Origin: Nocardia xishanensis NBRC 101358
GTDB lineage: Bacteria > Actinomycetota > Actinomycetes > Mycobacteriales > Mycobacteriaceae
Assembly: GCF_001613365.1 (NCBI RefSeq)
Contig: NZ_BDCF01000031.1
Location: forward strand, 1 to 64,000
Length of the DNA stretch: 64,000 nt
Reading direction: 5' to 3'
The notes under the pieces are model-generated. The model ran no database searches. It was not told the DNA's origin and was given only the letters and a program-made list of their open reading frames with translations. The position numbers and the translations under genes were made by a program. The stretch's first letter is position 1, and each line of letters opens with the position of its first letter. Below, piece by piece: positions 24,016-32,652 of this stretch.

Positions 24016-25243
24016 GATTCTCCAAGTCGCGGTTGAGGTCGCGGAACGCGGTGTAGTTGGCGAGCACCTCGACCTGACCGGGCGGGCAGGAAGCGATGGC
24101 GCGCAACGGATCGGGCACGGTGGTGTGCTCGACGCCCGCGTAGGTGAGGCGCACGGCGAGGTCGGTGGCGCGCTCGCCGGAGGCGACCACCTGTACGCCC
24201 TCGAAGTGCTCGAAACGCACGTCCCACAGCCAGGACAGGTCCTCGCCGTCGGGCACCTGCCCGTTCACCGCGATCACCAGTCCGGCCGCGGTCGGCTCGA
24301 TCATCGACAGCGCTTCCTGCCAGCCCGCTGGGTTCTTGGCGAGCAGCAGACGGGCGGCGTGCTCGCCGACCTGCACGGTGCGATAGCGCCCGGCGATCTC
24401 GCGCACCGTCCCTGCGGCCACGACGGCCTTGGCCGCTTCCGCGCCGAGCGCGACGGCCGCGGCCACCGCCTGCGCGGCATTGCCCCGGTTGGCCCGGCCG
24501 GGCAGCGCCAGCTCGAGCAGGTGGCGTTCCCCGCCGGGGCCGACGAGATCGTTCCCGTCGAGCCACCAATCCGGTTGCGGCCGTTCGAAGTTCGTGCCGG
24601 TGCTGCGCCAGTGCGCGCCCTCCCACACGATCGGCTCCCCGGAGCGCGGGCAGCTCGTCGCGTCCATCGCCCAGCCGCTGCCCGCGGCGACCCACACCAC
24701 GTTCGGGTGGTCGTAGGCGATGGAGGTGACCAGCACGTCGTCGCAGTTCGCGATCACCACGGTGTCGGGGTGGCGGGCCAGCCCGGCGCGCAGCTTGCGT
24801 TCGATCATGTTGATCTCGCCGACCCGGTCCAGCTGGTCGCGGCTGAGGTTGAGCAGGACGACGGCGGCCGGATTCAGCGAATCGCTGACGTGCGGCAGGT
24901 GCAGTTCGTCCACCTCGATGGCGGCCAGCGGCACACCCTGGTGCGTGCTCAGCGCGGCGACGATCCCCGCGTCCATATTGGCGCCGTCGGCCTGCGTGGC
25001 GACCTGTCCGAGGGTGCTCAGCGCGGCGGTGGTCATCCGCGTCGTCGTCGACTTGCCGTTGGTCCCGGTCACCAGCACCGTGCGCCTGCCGCGTCCGAGC
25101 TGATCCATGATGGTCGGATCGATCTTCAGCGCGATCAGGCCGCCGATCATCGAACCCTTGCCGCGTCCCGCCTTCTGCGAGGCCCACGACGCTGCCGCCG
25201 CGGCCCGCAGGGCGATCCGCCCACGCATCGATATCTTCGCCAC
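24008..25243 (-). CDS. murT: Lipid II isoglutaminyl synthase, Mur-ligase-like subunit MurT
   Basis: The 411-residue protein has the Mur ligase ATP loop VLVTGTNGKSTTTRM, VDELHLPHVSDSLNPAAVVL, LNLSRDQLDRVGE, and a C-terminal DUF1727 domain ending in ANYTAFRDLNRDL. MurT-GatD amidates lipid II, which supports cross-linking by transpeptidases and beta-lactam tolerance. In S. aureus MurT a four-Cys zinc ribbon interrupts the middle domain; here only one Cys remains (TSCPRSGEP), and the other positions read Ser, Ser and Thr (WRSTGT). ATG25243 gives the family N-terminus; ATG25228 is an alternative. It is equivalent to Rv3712. Confidence 0.93.
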   Translation of the reverse strand: MAKISMRGRIALRAAAAASWASQKAGRGKGSMIGGLIALKIDPTIMDQLGRGRRTVLVTGTNGKSTTTRMTTAALSTLGQVATQADGANMDAGIVAALSTHQGVPLAAIEVDELHLPHVSDSLNPAAVVLLNLSRDQLDRVGEINMIERKLRAGLARHPDTVVIANCDDVLVTSIAYDHPNVVWVAAGSGWAMDATSCPRSGEPIVWEGAHWRSTGTNFERPQPDWWLDGNDLVGPGGERHLLELALPGRANRGNAAQAVAAAVALGAEAAKAVVAAGTVREIAGRYRTVQVGEHAARLLLAKNPAGWQEALSMIEPTAAGLVIAVNGQVPDGEDLSWLWDVRFEHFEGVQVVASGERATDLAVRLTYAGVEHTTVPDPLRAIASCPPGQVEVLANYTAFRDLNRDLENHG

Positions 25244-25341
25244 GCCGAGAGTCTATGTGCGAGGTGCGGGCGGTGCCTCGACAGTGTCGGCGGGGGTGCG
25301 CGCTGTCACGTCGGGTGGTGTTCGCGCGCGGTCGGTGCGGC

Positions 25342-25974
25342 TCAGTCCTGGTACAACTTGGTCGCGTAATTCTCCGGCGAGTAGTACCGCTCCAGCTCCT
25401 CGACCGTCTCCGTGACGTTCGCCTGCACCTCTTTGACCAGGCGCGCGGCGCTGGGCAAGGTGTCGGCGGCCCACTCCTGCGGTTCCCACAGGTGGCTGCG
25501 GATGAACGCCTTGGCGCAGTGGAAGAAGATCTGTTCGACGGCGACCTCGACGGCGAGGATCGGGCGGTGACCCTTGACCACCATGTCGTCGAAGTACGCC
25601 GCGTCGCGGACCAAGCGTGCGCGGCCGTTGATGCGCAGGGTCTCGCGGCGGCCCGGGATCAGGAACAGCAGGCCGACGTGCGGGTTCGACAGGATGTTGA
25701 GGTAGCCGTCGGCCCTGCGGTTGCCAGGGCGCTCCGGGATGGCGATGGTGTGGTCGTCGAGCACCTTCACGAAACCCGCAGGGTCGCCCTTGGGAGAGGT
25801 GTCGCAGTTGCCGTCGGCGTCGCTGGTGCTCATCACCAGGAAGGGGGAGTTGGCGATCCACTCGCGGTCGCGCGGGTGCAGCGCGACGCGCTCCTTGGTC
25901 GCCGCGCGTGGCATCACCGCGCCCAGCAGCGCGCGCAGGTCGGCGGGGTCGGTGATCTCCGTGGTCTCGCCCAT
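25342..25974 (-). CDS. PPOX-type FMN-dependent flavoprotein (MSMEG_1061-like)
   Basis: The 210-residue protein has the split-barrel FMN fold: HPRDREWIANSPFLVMSTSD, GNCDTSPKGDPAGFVKVLDD, NPHVGLLFLIPGRRETLRIN and IFFHCAKAFIRSHLW. The DTSPKGD and FHCAKA patterns are characteristic of the MSMEG_1061 subgroup of pyridoxamine-phosphate-oxidase-like reductases. ATG25974 gives the standard N-terminus (MGETTEITDPADLRALLG). Electron donor may be F420 or NAD(P)H; substrate unknown. It lies apart from murT by about 100 bp with no shared frame. Confidence 0.82.
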   Translation of the reverse strand: MGETTEITDPADLRALLGAVMPRAATKERVALHPRDREWIANSPFLVMSTSDADGNCDTSPKGDPAGFVKVLDDHTIAIPERPGNRRADGYLNILSNPHVGLLFLIPGRRETLRINGRARLVRDAAYFDDMVVKGHRPILAVEVAVEQIFFHCAKAFIRSHLWEPQEWAADTLPSAARLVKEVQANVTETVEELERYYSPENYATKLYQD

Positions 25975-26083
25975 CTTTCGATTGAAGCACCGCCGTCGCG
26001 ACCGGGGCGACCGAATATCCAACGACGGCAGGGAGATCCGTCACAGTCGCCGCGGGCCACCGACCGCTCGCGCGGAGACGCGG

Positions 26084-27859
26084 TCAGAACTGCACGTCGA
26101 ACAGGTTCGGCTGACCCGCCGCGTAGCGGTCGGCGTCCATGCGCCGCAACGGCTCCAGCTCCGTGGCGCGGTACAGCGTGTACATCCGGCAGCGCGGCGC
26201 GTCCGAGCCCGCCACGTCGAGCAGCGCGTTCACCGCGGCGCGCGCCGACTCGTTGGCGCCTTCCATGGTGGCCAGGTCGACGTTGGTGCGCACATAGTCG
26301 CCCGCGAGGAAGAGGTTCTCCAGGTCGCCGTGCGGTTCGGGGCGGAGATCCCACGAGCCCGCGGTGTTGATCAGCAGCGGGTCGGCGTTGAAATTGCGGC
26401 GCCGGTCGGACTGCCAGACGATCGCGGGGTCGAGGAACCAGGAGTGCAGATCGGCGTCGCGCAGCTCCGCACCGCGGTCGTTGAGATGGGCCTGCAACTG
26501 CGCCCACACCTCGCGCGCGATCTCCTCGTGCGTGCACTCCTTGGCGGGTTTGCCGTACAGAATGCCGGGGGTGTTCCAGTCGGAGATGTCGACCGAGAGG
26601 CAGTCCTGCACCGTGCCGTCGCCGAATTCGGCGAGCTTGCGCGTCCAAAGCTGGTTCTGGCTGATCGAGGTGAGCGACCACGGTGCGTCGATGTAGGCGG
26701 TGTGGCCCTTGGATATGTCGGCCGGTCTGCGCAGGTAGAACTGCATGCCGGTCATCCAGTCCACGAACAGCCGGTCCATCGCGGCCAGTTCGGGGCGCAC
26801 CGCGAGCACGTCGGGCGACCACAGCGCGCGTGCCTGCTCGGCGGCCAGCGCCACCACGAAGTAATCGGCCTCGATCGTGCGGCTGCCGCCGGCGTCGACG
26901 ATGCGGGCGCCGGTGATGCGCCGATCGCGCACCTCTAGCCCGCGCACCTCGGCGCCGAGCGCGAACTCGACGCCGAGCTCGCGCAGCGACGTCGTCCACG
27001 GGTCGATCCACGCCGCATTGGTCGGTCCGTTCAGCACCCGGTCGAGCGCGCCGTCGTTGCCGATTTCGAACGGATTGCCGAGGAACTGCTCGCCCATGTT
27101 GCCGATGGTGCGCACACTGGCGAGGTTGTCCTTGGCGGCGACCATGATGCTGGTCAGCGTGCGCGAGATCAGCGCGCGGAATTCGTGGGAACGTTCGTGG
27201 GCGCCGACGTAATCGCGCCAGGCCATCCGCTCCCACTGGCCGAAACGGCGTGCGTCGCAACTGGTGTTGAACACCAGCAGCCGGTTGGCGAAGAAAAGTC
27301 CTTCGGCGGGGGTCATTTTCAGCGAGGTAGCGATAGCCGCGCCGACGGTCTCGCGGAATTCCTCCGGACTCGGGGTGACGGGTTTGGCGCGGAAGCCGAG
27401 CGGAACACGGAAGTCGTCCCCGCCACGGCGGGACATGCGCGCCTCGGGCATCGCGATCAGGTTGTTCCACACGCCATCGGCGTTGCCCGGGAAGGGAATC
27501 CGGCGCATGGTGTCCGGAATGTGCTGGTAGAAACCGGGAAAGAAGCGGAAGCCGTGTTCACCGGGTAGATCGGGACGTCCGCCGGATCCGCTGCCAGGCA
27601 CCGGGATGCTGCGCGCCTTGCCGCCGAGCGCGCGTCTTTCGTAGACGGTGACCTGGAATCCACGTTCGGCCAGCTCATGTGCCGCGGTGAGGCCCGCGAC
27701 CCCGCCGCCGAGCACCGCGACGCGTCTGCCGTTCGGAGCGCCGGACGCGGGCGCGGGTCCGAGCCCACTGGCCGTCAGCGCCCCCGCCGTCGAAACCCCC
27801 ATTGCCACCGTGCCGCGAAGCATCGTTCTTCGCGAGACGGCCCATCGCTTTTCTGCCAT
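26084..27859 (-). CDS. Tat-exported FAD-dependent oxidoreductase (phytoene desaturase / hydroxysqualene dehydroxylase-like)
   Basis: The 591-residue protein opens with a twin-arginine signal (AVSRRTMLRGTVAMGVSTAG, cleavage near APASGAP). The FAD motif is VAVLGGGVAGLTAAHELAER, followed by ERRALGGKARSIPV and EHGFRFFPGFYQHIPDTM, a pattern seen in HpnE-like amine-oxidase-fold enzymes. The C-terminus carries the second FAD segment (NLFLAGDYVRTNVDLATMEG). Folding with FAD before export explains the Tat signal. Hopanoid or carotenoid partners are not nearby, so the substrate is open; an extracytoplasmic lipid or terpenoid is a reasonable guess. Confidence 0.8.
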   Translation of the reverse strand: MAEKRWAVSRRTMLRGTVAMGVSTAGALTASGLGPAPASGAPNGRRVAVLGGGVAGLTAAHELAERGFQVTVYERRALGGKARSIPVPGSGSGGRPDLPGEHGFRFFPGFYQHIPDTMRRIPFPGNADGVWNNLIAMPEARMSRRGGDDFRVPLGFRAKPVTPSPEEFRETVGAAIATSLKMTPAEGLFFANRLLVFNTSCDARRFGQWERMAWRDYVGAHERSHEFRALISRTLTSIMVAAKDNLASVRTIGNMGEQFLGNPFEIGNDGALDRVLNGPTNAAWIDPWTTSLRELGVEFALGAEVRGLEVRDRRITGARIVDAGGSRTIEADYFVVALAAEQARALWSPDVLAVRPELAAMDRLFVDWMTGMQFYLRRPADISKGHTAYIDAPWSLTSISQNQLWTRKLAEFGDGTVQDCLSVDISDWNTPGILYGKPAKECTHEEIAREVWAQLQAHLNDRGAELRDADLHSWFLDPAIVWQSDRRRNFNADPLLINTAGSWDLRPEPHGDLENLFLAGDYVRTNVDLATMEGANESARAAVNALLDVAGSDAPRCRMYTLYRATELEPLRRMDADRYAAGQPNLFDVQF

Positions 27860-28071
27860 GCGCGACTCTGCTGCCTAGCTTTCGGACCCTACCTTCACCG
27901 CCGCACTCACTGTAAAGCGCCTGTTGGGGGCCATCCCACCCGCCCCTGCCGCCGCCGGTATCGAACCTCGGCCGCGTCGAGTACAGCGCCCCGAGAGTAC
28001 CGCCGCCCGCGCGCGCGGTGCGAGCTACTTCCCGAAACTCGCAAACCGCAGACTCGTGATCCGGCGCACCC

Positions 28072-29013
28072 TCAGCTCAGCGCCGGTTCGGCGACCCGAT
28101 CCGGCGCGGTCGTCTTCTCGGCTCGCGGCGCGCGGCCGCCGGTGGTGGCGACGAACGCGCCCGCGATCACGATCGCACCGCCGATCAACTGCCACGCGGT
28201 CGGCGTCTCGTCGAGCAACGCCCAGGCCGCGGCGATTCCGACGACCGGAACCAGCAGCGACAACGGCGCGACCGTGCCCGCCGGATAGCGGCTCATCAGG
28301 AAGGTCCACAGCCCCGAGCCCGCGACGGTGCCGAGCGCGACGATGTACGCCAAGCCGATCGAGGCGGGCCACCCGGTCGGCGACGCGATATCGGCCAGCG
28401 CGCGCCACCCGGTCGCCGGTCCCTCGGTGAGCGCCGACAGGGCGAACAGCGGCAGCGGCGGCACCACCGTCATCCACAGGGTCAGGTGCAGCGGGTTCAC
28501 GCCGCGCCCTGCGGCGGCCAGCCGGGAGCCGATATTGCCGAAGGCCCAGCCGAGCCCGCCCGCCAAAGTCAGCAGCAGCGGCAGCAGTGGAGCGACGTGC
28601 ATGCGGTCGGCCCCGATCACCACGATCCCGACCACCGCGACGACCAGACCACCCAGCTGGATCGGGCGCAGCCGCTCGCCGAGCAGCAGCGCGCCGAGCA
28701 CCACCGTGAACGGTGCCGAGGATTGCAGTACCAGCGAGGCGAGCCCGGTCGGCATGCCGGCGCGCATGGCGGTGAACAGGAACGCGAATTGCAGCACGCC
28801 GAAACCCGTTCCGTACAACAGCAACCAGCGCGCGGGCACGCTTGGGCGCGGCACGAACACGAGCACCGGCACCGCGAGCACCGCGAAGCGCAGGGCCGCG
28901 AAGAACAGCGGAGGGAAGTGGTCGAGGCCGACCCGGATGGCGATGAAGTTCAGGCCCCAGAGCAGGACGACGGTGAGGCCGAACAGGCGGTCGCGGTTGG
29001 TCACGCACACCAT
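28072..29013 (-). CDS. EamA family (DMT superfamily) transporter
   Basis: The 313-residue protein shows ten predicted membrane helices and the two EamA repeats: LTVVLLWGLNFIAIRVGLDH with LGALLLGERLRPIQLGGLVV, and AFGNIGSRLAAAGRGVNPLH with LLVPVVGIAAAWALLDETPT. These proteins export amino acids, purines or other metabolites. ATG29013 or GTG29004 could be the start. It is divergent from a LysR regulator with an 85-bp AT-rich gap, a common regulator-exporter arrangement. Confidence 0.88.
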   Translation of the reverse strand: MVCVTNRDRLFGLTVVLLWGLNFIAIRVGLDHFPPLFFAALRFAVLAVPVLVFVPRPSVPARWLLLYGTGFGVLQFAFLFTAMRAGMPTGLASLVLQSSAPFTVVLGALLLGERLRPIQLGGLVVAVVGIVVIGADRMHVAPLLPLLLTLAGGLGWAFGNIGSRLAAAGRGVNPLHLTLWMTVVPPLPLFALSALTEGPATGWRALADIASPTGWPASIGLAYIVALGTVAGSGLWTFLMSRYPAGTVAPLSLLVPVVGIAAAWALLDETPTAWQLIGGAIVIAGAFVATTGGRAPRAEKTTAPDRVAEPALS

Positions 29014-29098
29014 GGTCGAGCGCGAAAACCATCAGCACAATCGAATAAAACTGCACTGATATTGTAGAGATGCTTCACTGTTCATAGGGGGTGCGCCG

Positions 29099-30022
29099 AT
29101 GCCGATCGAGCCGCAAGGGCCGCCGATGTCCGTGGACCGGCTGCGGGTGCTGCGCGAATTCGCCGACCGGGGCACCATTTCGGCGGTAGCCGACGCGCTC
29201 TCCATGACGCCGTCGGCGGTCTCCCAGCAGCTGAAGACGCTGGCCAAGGAGGCGGGCGTCGCGCTGCTCGAACCGGACGGCCGCCGCATCCGGCTCACCG
29301 ATGCCGGGCAGGCGCTGGTGGTTCGCGCCGACGAGGTGCTCGCGGCCGTCGACCGGGCGGTGGCCGAGATGGCGCGCTATCGCGGATCCCCGCGTGGCCG
29401 GGTGCGCGTCGCGCTGTTCCCGTCCGGCGCCGCTCTGTTACTGCCGCTGGTGCTTCCGGCGCTGGCGGGCAGCGATGTCGACGTCGTCGCCCGCGACGAG
29501 GACGTGCCGCCGAGCGGCGTGCCGCGTCTGCTCGCCGACTACGACATCGTGCTCACCCACCGCGACGAGCGCTCCGGATCGGTCGCCGGGCCGCGCATCG
29601 CCTCGCGCTTCCTGATGCGCGAGCCCATCGACGTGGTGGTCGCGCCGACGCATCGGTTGGCCGGACAGTCCTCGGTCACCCCGGCCGAACTCGCCGACGA
29701 GACCTGGCTGAGCGTGCGCGGCGGCTTCCCGGTGGACGACGTGCTCGAATCGATCGCGACAGTGACCGGCGTGCAGCCGCGAATAGCGCAGCGGCTCAAC
29801 GACTTCCGCGTCATCGAGATGCTGGTGGCGTCCGGTTACGGCGTCGCGCTGATGCCTCGCTTCGCGGTCGCGCACCCGGATCTCGCGGTGCTGCGGCTCG
29901 CCGGGGTGCGCGCCGCGCGCAACTACGACCTGGTCACCCGGCCGCACGCCGAGCGTCGGCCCGCCATCGCCACGGTGCTCGCGGCTTTCCGTGCCGCGGC
30001 GAACCAGGTCACCGCGGAGTAG
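29099..30022 (+). CDS. LysR family transcriptional regulator
   Basis: The 307-residue protein has an N-terminal winged helix (RLRVLREFADRGTISAVADA, LSMTPSAVSQQLKTLAKEAG, RRIRLTDAGQALV) and a periplasmic-binding-like effector domain (VRVALFPSGAALLLPLVLPA, VASGYGVALMPRFAV). ATG29099 follows AGGGGGT. It is divergent from the EamA exporter; the gap holds ATCAG at 29031-29035 with CTGAT at 29056-29060 and ACAAT at 29037-29041 with ATTGT at 29061-29065, two nested inverted repeats that may be its binding sites. The effector is probably the exported compound. Confidence 0.9.
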   Translation: MPIEPQGPPMSVDRLRVLREFADRGTISAVADALSMTPSAVSQQLKTLAKEAGVALLEPDGRRIRLTDAGQALVVRADEVLAAVDRAVAEMARYRGSPRGRVRVALFPSGAALLLPLVLPALAGSDVDVVARDEDVPPSGVPRLLADYDIVLTHRDERSGSVAGPRIASRFLMREPIDVVVAPTHRLAGQSSVTPAELADETWLSVRGGFPVDDVLESIATVTGVQPRIAQRLNDFRVIEMLVASGYGVALMPRFAVAHPDLAVLRLAGVRAARNYDLVTRPHAERRPAIATVLAAFRAAANQVTAE

Positions 30023-30142
30023 TAGCCCAGAGTGTCGCCGCGGGGTCGCGTCATCGGCCGCGCTGCTCGTTTCAGGTTGTGCCGAGCGACGAACGCGAAC
30101 CATTGAATCCACTGCCACGCCGGGACTTTCGGCAGGCGCAGG

Positions 30143-30330
30143 CCCAACGCTCGTCACGAACCCAACGCTCGTCACGAACCCAACGCTCGTCACGGAACCA
30201 GCGTTCGGGACGGACGCGACGCTCGGCGCGGACCCAGCGTTCGGGACGGGTCCCAGCGCGCGGCGCAGACCCAGCGTTCGGGACGGGTCCCAGCGCGCGG
30301 CGCAGACCCAGCGCTCAGCGCAGCTTCGAC
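30143..30330. repeat. 18-bp minisatellite between the LysR and ParA-like genes
   Basis: About ten units of an 18-bp consensus (CCCARCGYTCGKSACGGA) lie between two convergent genes. The first two units are identical (CCCAACGCTCGTCACGAA at 30143 and 30161), and a 37-bp dimer repeats exactly at 30233 and 30270. The array is open in one plus-strand frame but matches no gene. No spacers separate the units, so it is not CRISPR. Confidence 0.85.
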
Positions 30331-30333
30331 GCT

Positions 30334-32133
30334 CTAGCGCAGACCCGTCGGTCCCGGGTATTGGTACTGCTGGGCGCCGATGTAGCCGAAATCGTCGGCG
30401 ACCATCGCGGCCAGCTCCAGCAGGGCCCGCCGGGTCGGCTTGCTGACCAGCTCCAGGTCGATCTCCGCGCCTTCGGCGAGGTGATCGTCGAAGGGCACCA
30501 CCTGCACCGCGCGGGTGCGGTCCAGGAACAGCTTGCGCAGCTGGTCCAGGTCGACGGTGGACGCGCCGCGCCGGGAGGCGTTGACCACCACCACGGTTCG
30601 CTCGACGAGCTTGCCGTAGCCGTGGTGGTCGAGCCAGTCCAGCGTGGCCGAGGCGCTGCGCGCGCCGTCGATGGCGGGGGAGGTCACCAGTACCAGCGAG
30701 CTGGCCATGTCGAGCACGCCCGCCATGGCCGAGTGCATCAGACCGGTGCCACAGTCGGTGAGGATGATGTTGTAGAACGACTGCAGGATGCCGATCGCCT
30801 TGCGGTAGTCGGCCTCGCTGAACGCCTCGGAGACGGCCGGGTCCTGTTCGGAGGCAAGCACTTCCAGGCGGCTCGGGGCCTGCGAGGTGTGCGCCCTGAC
30901 GTCGGAGTACCGCGAGATCTGCTGGTCTTCGAGCAGGTTGCGGACGGTGGAGCGGGTCTGCCGAGGGACACGGTGGGCCAGCGTGCCGAGGTCGGGGTTG
31001 GCGTCGATCGCGATCACCCGGTCACCGCGCAGCGAGGCGAAGGTGGAGCCGAGGCCGACCGTGGTGGTGGTCTTGCCGACGCCACCCTTGAGCGAGAGGA
31101 TCGCGATCCGGTAATCGCCGCGCACCGGTTGATTCACCCGGTCGACGAGATCGCGGAAGACGACGTCGGCCGCGGATTCGCCCGGATTGATCATGCCGCC
31201 GGAGGCCTTGTGGACGGCGCGGCGCCACCCGCTGCGCGGCGCACGGCGGGCCCGCTTCAGCAGGTTGAGGTCGTTGACCGAGTGACCGGGCTGGCCCGGC
31301 TGCGGCACGTGCTGCGGCTGGAACGGTTGGTGCTGCGGCTGTTGCGGGGGCGGACCGCCCTGCCACTGCTGACCGGGGCCCGTCAGCCCGGGCGGTGTCT
31401 GGCCGGGACCGGTCAGCCCGGGCGGTATCTGGCCGGGGCCGGTGATCCCGGGCGGCGTCGGGCCGAGCGGAGGCTGGCCCATGGGCGCGGGCGGCTCCTG
31501 GTACATCGGCTGCGGCGGCAGCGGCGGCTGCATCGGTGGGGGCGGCGGCGCCCAGCTGTAGATCGGGCCGTTCGGTTGATCCTGTGCCGCACCGGCTTCC
31601 GGCCTGCCGTCCTGCGGCACCCGCCGGACCAGGCCGTCCGGGCCGATCTCCTGGCGGTACTCGCCGTACGGCGCGCTCTGCTGTTCGGGACCGGGCGGCG
31701 GCGGAAGATGTTCGGGGCCGGGCTGATACGGCGCGCCCTGGTAGGGGCCTGGAACCTGCTGCGCGAACTGGCCGGCGCTGAACGGGCCGTAGGACTCCGG
31801 CGGCGCGGGCGGCGCGAAGCCGTCGGCGGGACCGTAGCCGGGCGGGGCGACGGGCTGCGGGTACACGCCGGTGGGATCGCTCGGCCCCGCCGCGGTCGGA
31901 TAGCCGGGAAGCTGCGCCGGTTCCGGTGCGGCGTCGGCCTGCTCGTCGGGCTCCTTACCCTCGAGGTCTTCCTGCGCTGCGGCGGCGTCCTTTTCGGGAG
32001 CCTCGGCGGCTGTCTCGTTCGTTTCGTCTTGCGCCACATGCGGTCCGGCGGGTTCGGCAGTGACTGCGGCCGTATCCACCGAATGACTCTGCAGCCAGGG
32101 CGGAGAGGTCGGATTGTGGTCGTTGTGTGTCAC
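30334..32133 (-). CDS. ParA/MinD-like ATPase with a proline-rich N-terminus (EspI/Rv3888c-like)
   Basis: The 599-residue protein has about 290 residues of Pro/Gln/Gly-rich sequence, including a 10-residue repeat (GPGQTPPGLT), then a basic connector (NLLKRARRAPRSGWRRAVHK) and a ParA/MinD ATPase: AILSLKGGVGKTTTTVGLGS (deviant Walker A), VIAIDANPDLGTLAHRVP, NIILTDCGTGLMHSAMAG, SLVLVTSPAIDGARSA. This architecture is found in ESX-associated EspI (Rv3876) and relatives. No EccA-E or WXG100 genes are in this window, so it is an orphan here. GTG32133 follows GGGGGA; a frame to 32184 has no ribosome site. Confidence 0.82.
   Translation of the reverse strand: MTHNDHNPTSPPWLQSHSVDTAAVTAEPAGPHVAQDETNETAAEAPEKDAAAAQEDLEGKEPDEQADAAPEPAQLPGYPTAAGPSDPTGVYPQPVAPPGYGPADGFAPPAPPESYGPFSAGQFAQQVPGPYQGAPYQPGPEHLPPPPGPEQQSAPYGEYRQEIGPDGLVRRVPQDGRPEAGAAQDQPNGPIYSWAPPPPPMQPPLPPQPMYQEPPAPMGQPPLGPTPPGITGPGQIPPGLTGPGQTPPGLTGPGQQWQGGPPPQQPQHQPFQPQHVPQPGQPGHSVNDLNLLKRARRAPRSGWRRAVHKASGGMINPGESAADVVFRDLVDRVNQPVRGDYRIAILSLKGGVGKTTTTVGLGSTFASLRGDRVIAIDANPDLGTLAHRVPRQTRSTVRNLLEDQQISRYSDVRAHTSQAPSRLEVLASEQDPAVSEAFSEADYRKAIGILQSFYNIILTDCGTGLMHSAMAGVLDMASSLVLVTSPAIDGARSASATLDWLDHHGYGKLVERTVVVVNASRRGASTVDLDQLRKLFLDRTRAVQVVPFDDHLAEGAEIDLELVSKPTRRALLELAAMVADDFGYIGAQQYQYPGPTGLR
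31375..31464 (-). repeat. 30-bp repeat in the ParA-like gene
   Basis: Three 30-bp units encode GPGQ-x-PPG-[I/L]-T decapeptides in the disordered N-terminal region. Unit length keeps the frame, so copy number can change without breaking the protein. Confidence 0.7.
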
Positions 32134-32257
32134 GGTTCCCCCATCTGCTCGGGATCGAGCAGAGAGCTCGGCGCTTGAATGCAAACCAACGCTAGCAGGT
32201 GAGCAAACCTCCGCGCAGGCTGTGTCCAGCTCCCGCGGCGGCCCCTACCCTGGCGCA

Positions 32258-32614
32258 ATGATCTTCGAGGCGCCGATGCTACTGCGCTGCGACGGCAAAC
32301 CTTTCGCCACGATCGTCCGGTACGGCTACGAGACGCCGTGGGCTACGGCGGGGCTGCGCGCGGACGATCCGGCCGCATTCGATCGAGAGAATCGAGCGGC
32401 CGCGCCGAATCGATGGTCGTGCGAGCAGGCGGAAAAACTGACGGACGATGAATACGACGCACAATACGAGCGAGAACGAGCCCGACTAGGACTCTCCGAC
32501 GCCGATGTGCGGCACTACGAATCGGCGGCCTGGACTATCGTCACCGCGGATGGGACAGAGCGCCAAGCATATTCCCTCGACTTCGCCGACGGGCACATCC
32601 AATGGCGCTGGTGA
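32258..32614 (+). CDS. Hypothetical protein, 118 residues
   Basis: ATG32258 lies 7 nt after TACCCT (32246-32251), the leaderless pattern seen elsewhere in the window. The sequence starts IFEAPMLLRCDGKPFATIVR and ends YSLDFADGHIQWRW; it is acidic and soluble. I do not recognise the family. An upstream in-frame extension to 32114 overlaps the ParA-like gene's start and lacks conserved character. It is convergent with leuA and shares the terminator with it; its stop codon lies within the hairpin. Confidence 0.6.
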   Translation: MIFEAPMLLRCDGKPFATIVRYGYETPWATAGLRADDPAAFDRENRAAAPNRWSCEQAEKLTDDEYDAQYERERARLGLSDADVRHYESAAWTIVTADGTERQAYSLDFADGHIQWRW

Positions 32615-32646
32615 TGTGGCCGGGGCCGGTGCGCCCCGGCCACATC
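32613..32646. terminator. Bidirectional terminator between a hypothetical gene and leuA
   Basis: A 13-bp perfect stem (GATGTGGCCGGGG / CCCCGGCCACATC) with an 8-nt loop lies between convergent stops at 32614 and 32653. It can end transcripts in both directions. Confidence 0.85.
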
Positions 32647-32652
32647 GACGCG

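Noticed and set aside
30143..30330. CRISPR array
   Set aside because: Units are adjacent without unique spacers, and no cas genes occur.
30079..32178. 699-codon plus-strand frame over the minisatellite and antisense to the ParA-like gene
   Set aside because: Arg/Ser/Thr repeat followed by antisense sequence; the minus strand has intact Walker motifs.
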